NCBI GenBank assembly: GCA_031273985.1
Contig: JAISQV010000059.1
Span: 1 to 7,576, forward strand
Length of the DNA stretch: 7,576 bases
Reading direction: 5' to 3'
Source of the DNA: Spirochaetaceae bacterium
GTDB taxonomy: Bacteria; Spirochaetota; Spirochaetia; Treponematales; Breznakiellaceae
Below the pieces are notes generated by a model. It was not told the origin of the DNA. It did not search any database and worked only from the letters and a program-made list of their open reading frames with translations. Shown here in pieces: positions 6,648-7,576 of this stretch. Numbering within the stretch: position 1 is the stretch's first letter; the number at the start of each line of letters is the position of its first letter. The position numbers and the translations under genes were made by a program.

Positions 6648-7067
6648 CTATCCGCGCAGGACCATGCTTACCTGATTGAATTCAAAGGCCGCCGACTGGG
6701 CCAGGAGGGTGTAGAGCATCTGGGTTTGCAGGGCAAGAACCGTTTCCTGCTCCGCATCCACATTGTTGCCGTTGTTGTTGGAACTGCTCACATAGTCCAG
6801 CACCCGGCGGGGCCGCACGTCCCGGTAATCCCGCTCCCGCCAGGAGGGAATATGCCGGGGATTGGTCAGCGACAGCTCCAGAGCGGGCCGCTGCGTCTCC
6901 GTATCAAGGGCTCGCTGAAGTTCGCTCTCAAAAGTTACTTCGCTGCGCTTGAAGTTCGGCGTACCCGCGTTGGCCATGTTGTCGGCGATCACATTACGCC
7001 GCAGCACATTCACGTCGAGGCCCCGGTGCAGCATATCGAGGGTCCGCTCAAAACTGTTTATCTTCAC
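6648..7067 (-). CDS. flgB: Flagellar basal-body rod protein FlgB
   Basis: FlgB is a proximal rod subunit and the first flagellar gene of this operon. The 139-residue product carries the family motif NVIADNMANAGTPNFKRSEV (25-44), TNPRHI (68-73), an Asn-rich turn SNNNGNNVDAEQE (96-108) and the C-terminal helix LALQTQMLYTLLAQSAAFEF (111-130). The start is GTG at 7067, supported by AGGGAGG six bases upstream and by the natural N-terminus MKINSFERTLDMLHRGLDV. The ATG-initiated alternatives downstream would remove conserved residues. Spacing to flgC is 27 bases. Upstream lies a 417-base hairpin-rich spacer. No clear promoter is visible, so transcription may start further upstream with hslU or from a site I cannot recognise. 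Confidence 0.97.
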   Translation of the reverse strand: MKINSFERTLDMLHRGLDVNVLRRNVIADNMANAGTPNFKRSEVTFESELQRALDTETQRPALELSLTNPRHIPSWRERDYRDVRPRRVLDYVSSSNNNGNNVDAEQETVLALQTQMLYTLLAQSAAFEFNQVSMVLRG

Positions 7068-7073
7068 ACCAAT

Positions 7074-7080
7074 CCTCCCT
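7074..7080 (-). promoter_or_regulatory. flgB ribosome-binding site (supports the GTG start)
   Basis: AGGGAGG on the minus strand, 6 bases before GTG at 7067. It is a strong purine-rich match and fixes the start despite the non-ATG codon. Confidence 0.8.
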
Positions 7081-7134
7081 TCAGATCATCGGCACATTAA
7101 AGCCGGAGGCATAGGACAACGTATCAGGGCGCAT

Positions 7135-7151
7135 CCCCGGCGAAGCCGGGG
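7135..7151. repeat. Perfect 7-base-pair hairpin, 3-base loop
   Basis: CCCCGGC, loop GAA, GCCGGGG. It is the hairpin closest to flgB, about 70 bases before the start codon. Confidence 0.8.
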
Positions 7152-7240
7152 ACCGGGCTATCCGGGGCTCCGCTATCGCTCCGGCCCCGGTGCTCCGCGC
7201 CGGGTCTGCCCTCCGGGCACCCCTCCTATCCCTTGCGCGT

Positions 7241-7263
7241 GCTGAAAGCCTGCGGCTTTCAGC
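7241..7263. repeat. Perfect 10-base-pair hairpin, 3-base loop
   Basis: GCTGAAAGCC, loop TGC, GGCTTTCAGC. It is separated by only three bases from the next hairpin at 7267-7291. Confidence 0.85.
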
Positions 7264-7266
7264 TTG

Positions 7267-7291
7267 GGAGTTTGCGCGAAGCGCAAACTCC
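7267..7291. repeat. Perfect 11-base-pair hairpin, 3-base loop
   Basis: GGAGTTTGCGC, loop GAA, GCGCAAACTCC. The minus-strand apex GCTTCGC is the same as in the hairpin at 7135-7151. Confidence 0.85.
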
Positions 7292-7367
7292 GGGAGAAGG
7301 CCGGGGGCCAGCGAGGAATCACGAGGCGTTGCGGGGCTCCCCCGCGTGAGCGGGTTCTTAGGGGGGC

Positions 7368-7392
7368 TTGGGGGGGCATCGAGCCCCCCCAA
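7368..7392. repeat. Perfect 10-base-pair G/C hairpin, 5-base loop
   Basis: TTGGGGGGGC, loop ATCGA, GCCCCCCCAA. The G7/C7 core makes it one of the most stable stems of the array. No T-run follows on either strand. Confidence 0.85.
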
Positions 7393-7403
7393 CAGGGGGC
7401 GTT

Positions 7404-7424
7404 GCGGGGGGCCGAGCCCCCCGC
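7404..7424. repeat. Perfect 9-base-pair G/C hairpin, 3-base loop
   Basis: GCGGGGGGC, loop CGA, GCCCCCCGC. Its left arm is the end of the second copy of the 12-base direct repeat GGCGTTGCGGGG. Confidence 0.85.
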
Positions 7425-7434
7425 GGGGGGGGGA

Positions 7435-7455
7435 GGGCGCATCCGTGATGCGCCC
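7435..7455. repeat. Perfect 9-base-pair hairpin, 3-base loop
   Basis: GGGCGCATC, loop CGT, GATGCGCCC. It is followed at 7459-7474 by GGGGGC, loop GGCT, GCCCCC, just downstream of the hslU stop in the direction of transcription. Confidence 0.85.
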
Positions 7456-7484
7456 GCAGGGGGCGGCTGCCCCCTCCTTATTCC

Positions 7485-7576
7485 TCACAGGATGTACCTC
7501 CCCAGGTCCTGATCCTTGACGATGTCGGCAAGGCGCTCGTCCACGTAGCCCTGGTCTATGGGCACTTTGGCGGGGG
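7485..7576 (-). CDS. hslU: HslU, ATPase subunit of the HslVU protease (last 29 residues)
   Basis: HslU is the AAA+ unfoldase that feeds substrates to the HslV peptidase in the cytoplasm. Only the C-terminus is in the window: PAKVPIDQGYVDERLADIV followed by KDQDLGRYIL and a TGA stop. The ending V/I-K-D-x-D-L-x-R-Y-I-L closely matches the HslU C-terminal tail, whose last residues insert into HslV pockets and activate it. hslVU directly upstream of flgB is known from other spirochaetes, which supports the call. The stop TGA lies within GTGAGGAATAAGG, which resembles the heptamer repeats after fliG. Confidence 0.88.
   Translation of the reverse strand, partial: PAKVPIDQGYVDERLADIVKDQDLGRYIL

Larger units (their letters stand above)
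7101..7475. repeat. Hairpin array in the hslU-flgB spacer
   Basis: This stretch consists largely of successive, mostly perfect, GC-rich inverted repeats. In order they are 7135-7151, 7162-7190, 7207-7219, 7241-7263, 7267-7291, 7331-7345 (or 7341-7354), 7368-7392, 7404-7424, 7435-7455 and 7459-7474. Seven have loops of exactly three bases. A 12-base direct repeat GGCGTTGCGGGG occurs at 7325-7336 and 7398-7409, each running into the left arm of a G/C hairpin. No hairpin is followed by a T-run on the minus strand. Open frames cross the region because it is so GC-rich, but they encode Pro/Gly/Arg/Ala-rich low-complexity peptides. I interpret it as a mosaic of palindromic intergenic repeats of REP or similar type. 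A structured leader RNA is the alternative. Confidence 0.8.

Noticed and set aside
7086..7093. Sigma-28-like -10 element GCCGATGA before flgB
   Set aside because: It matches 7 of 8 bases of the enterobacterial -10 consensus GCCGATAA, but there is no acceptable -35 at the right distance, and a start there would leave almost no leader before the flgB ribosome-binding site.
7098..7120. Sigma-70-like promoter with TTGTCC and TAATGT before flgB
   Set aside because: The spacing is about 14 bases, too short, and both hexamers match the consensus poorly.
7361..7430. Rho-independent terminator for hslU
   Set aside because: The G/C stems are very strong, but no T-run follows on the minus strand, so the standard pattern is missing.
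7101..7475. CRISPR array
   Set aside because: The palindromes differ from one another in sequence and there are no regular spacers or repeated direct-repeat units of CRISPR length.

Overview
The window is one flagellar basal-body/export operon from a spirochaete, most likely Treponema or a close relative. Everything coding lies on the minus strand, so genes read from high to low coordinates. The order is hslU (C-terminal tail only), flgB, flgC, fliE, fliF, fliG, fliH, fliI, fliJ (N-terminal part only). From established knowledge, this matches the flgB operon of Treponema and Borrelia, where hslVU sits directly upstream of flgB in several spirochaetes. The DNA is GC-rich with strongly GC-biased third codon positions, so many antisense frames are open without being genes. 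The exact species cannot be named from the sequence alone.

Layout from the upstream (right) end: 7485-7576 is the end of HslU, the ATPase of the HslVU protease. 7068-7484 is a 417-base spacer without a credible gene, built largely of consecutive perfect GC-rich hairpins. Next come the proximal-rod genes flgB and flgC, then fliE (MS-ring/rod junction), fliF (MS ring), fliG (rotor/switch), fliH and fliI (export ATPase and its stator), and the start of fliJ (export ATPase stalk). fliF-fliG, fliH-fliI and fliI-fliJ are tightly spaced or overlapping, which suggests translational coupling. The other gaps are longer: 417 bases (hslU-flgB), 106 (flgC-fliE), 116 (fliE-fliF) and 117 (fliG-fliH). Each of these four contains inverted-repeat DNA, of a different kind each time.

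Together the products build the base of the flagellum. FliF forms the membrane ring, FliG binds its C-terminus and receives torque, FliE with FlgB and FlgC starts the rod, and FliH/FliI/FliJ energise type III export of rod, hook and filament subunits.

The genes are conventional and I found no new protein system. What deserves a second look is non-coding: the hairpin array between hslU and flgB, the heptamer-repeat element between fliG and fliH, and the two AT-rich palindromes flanking fliE.
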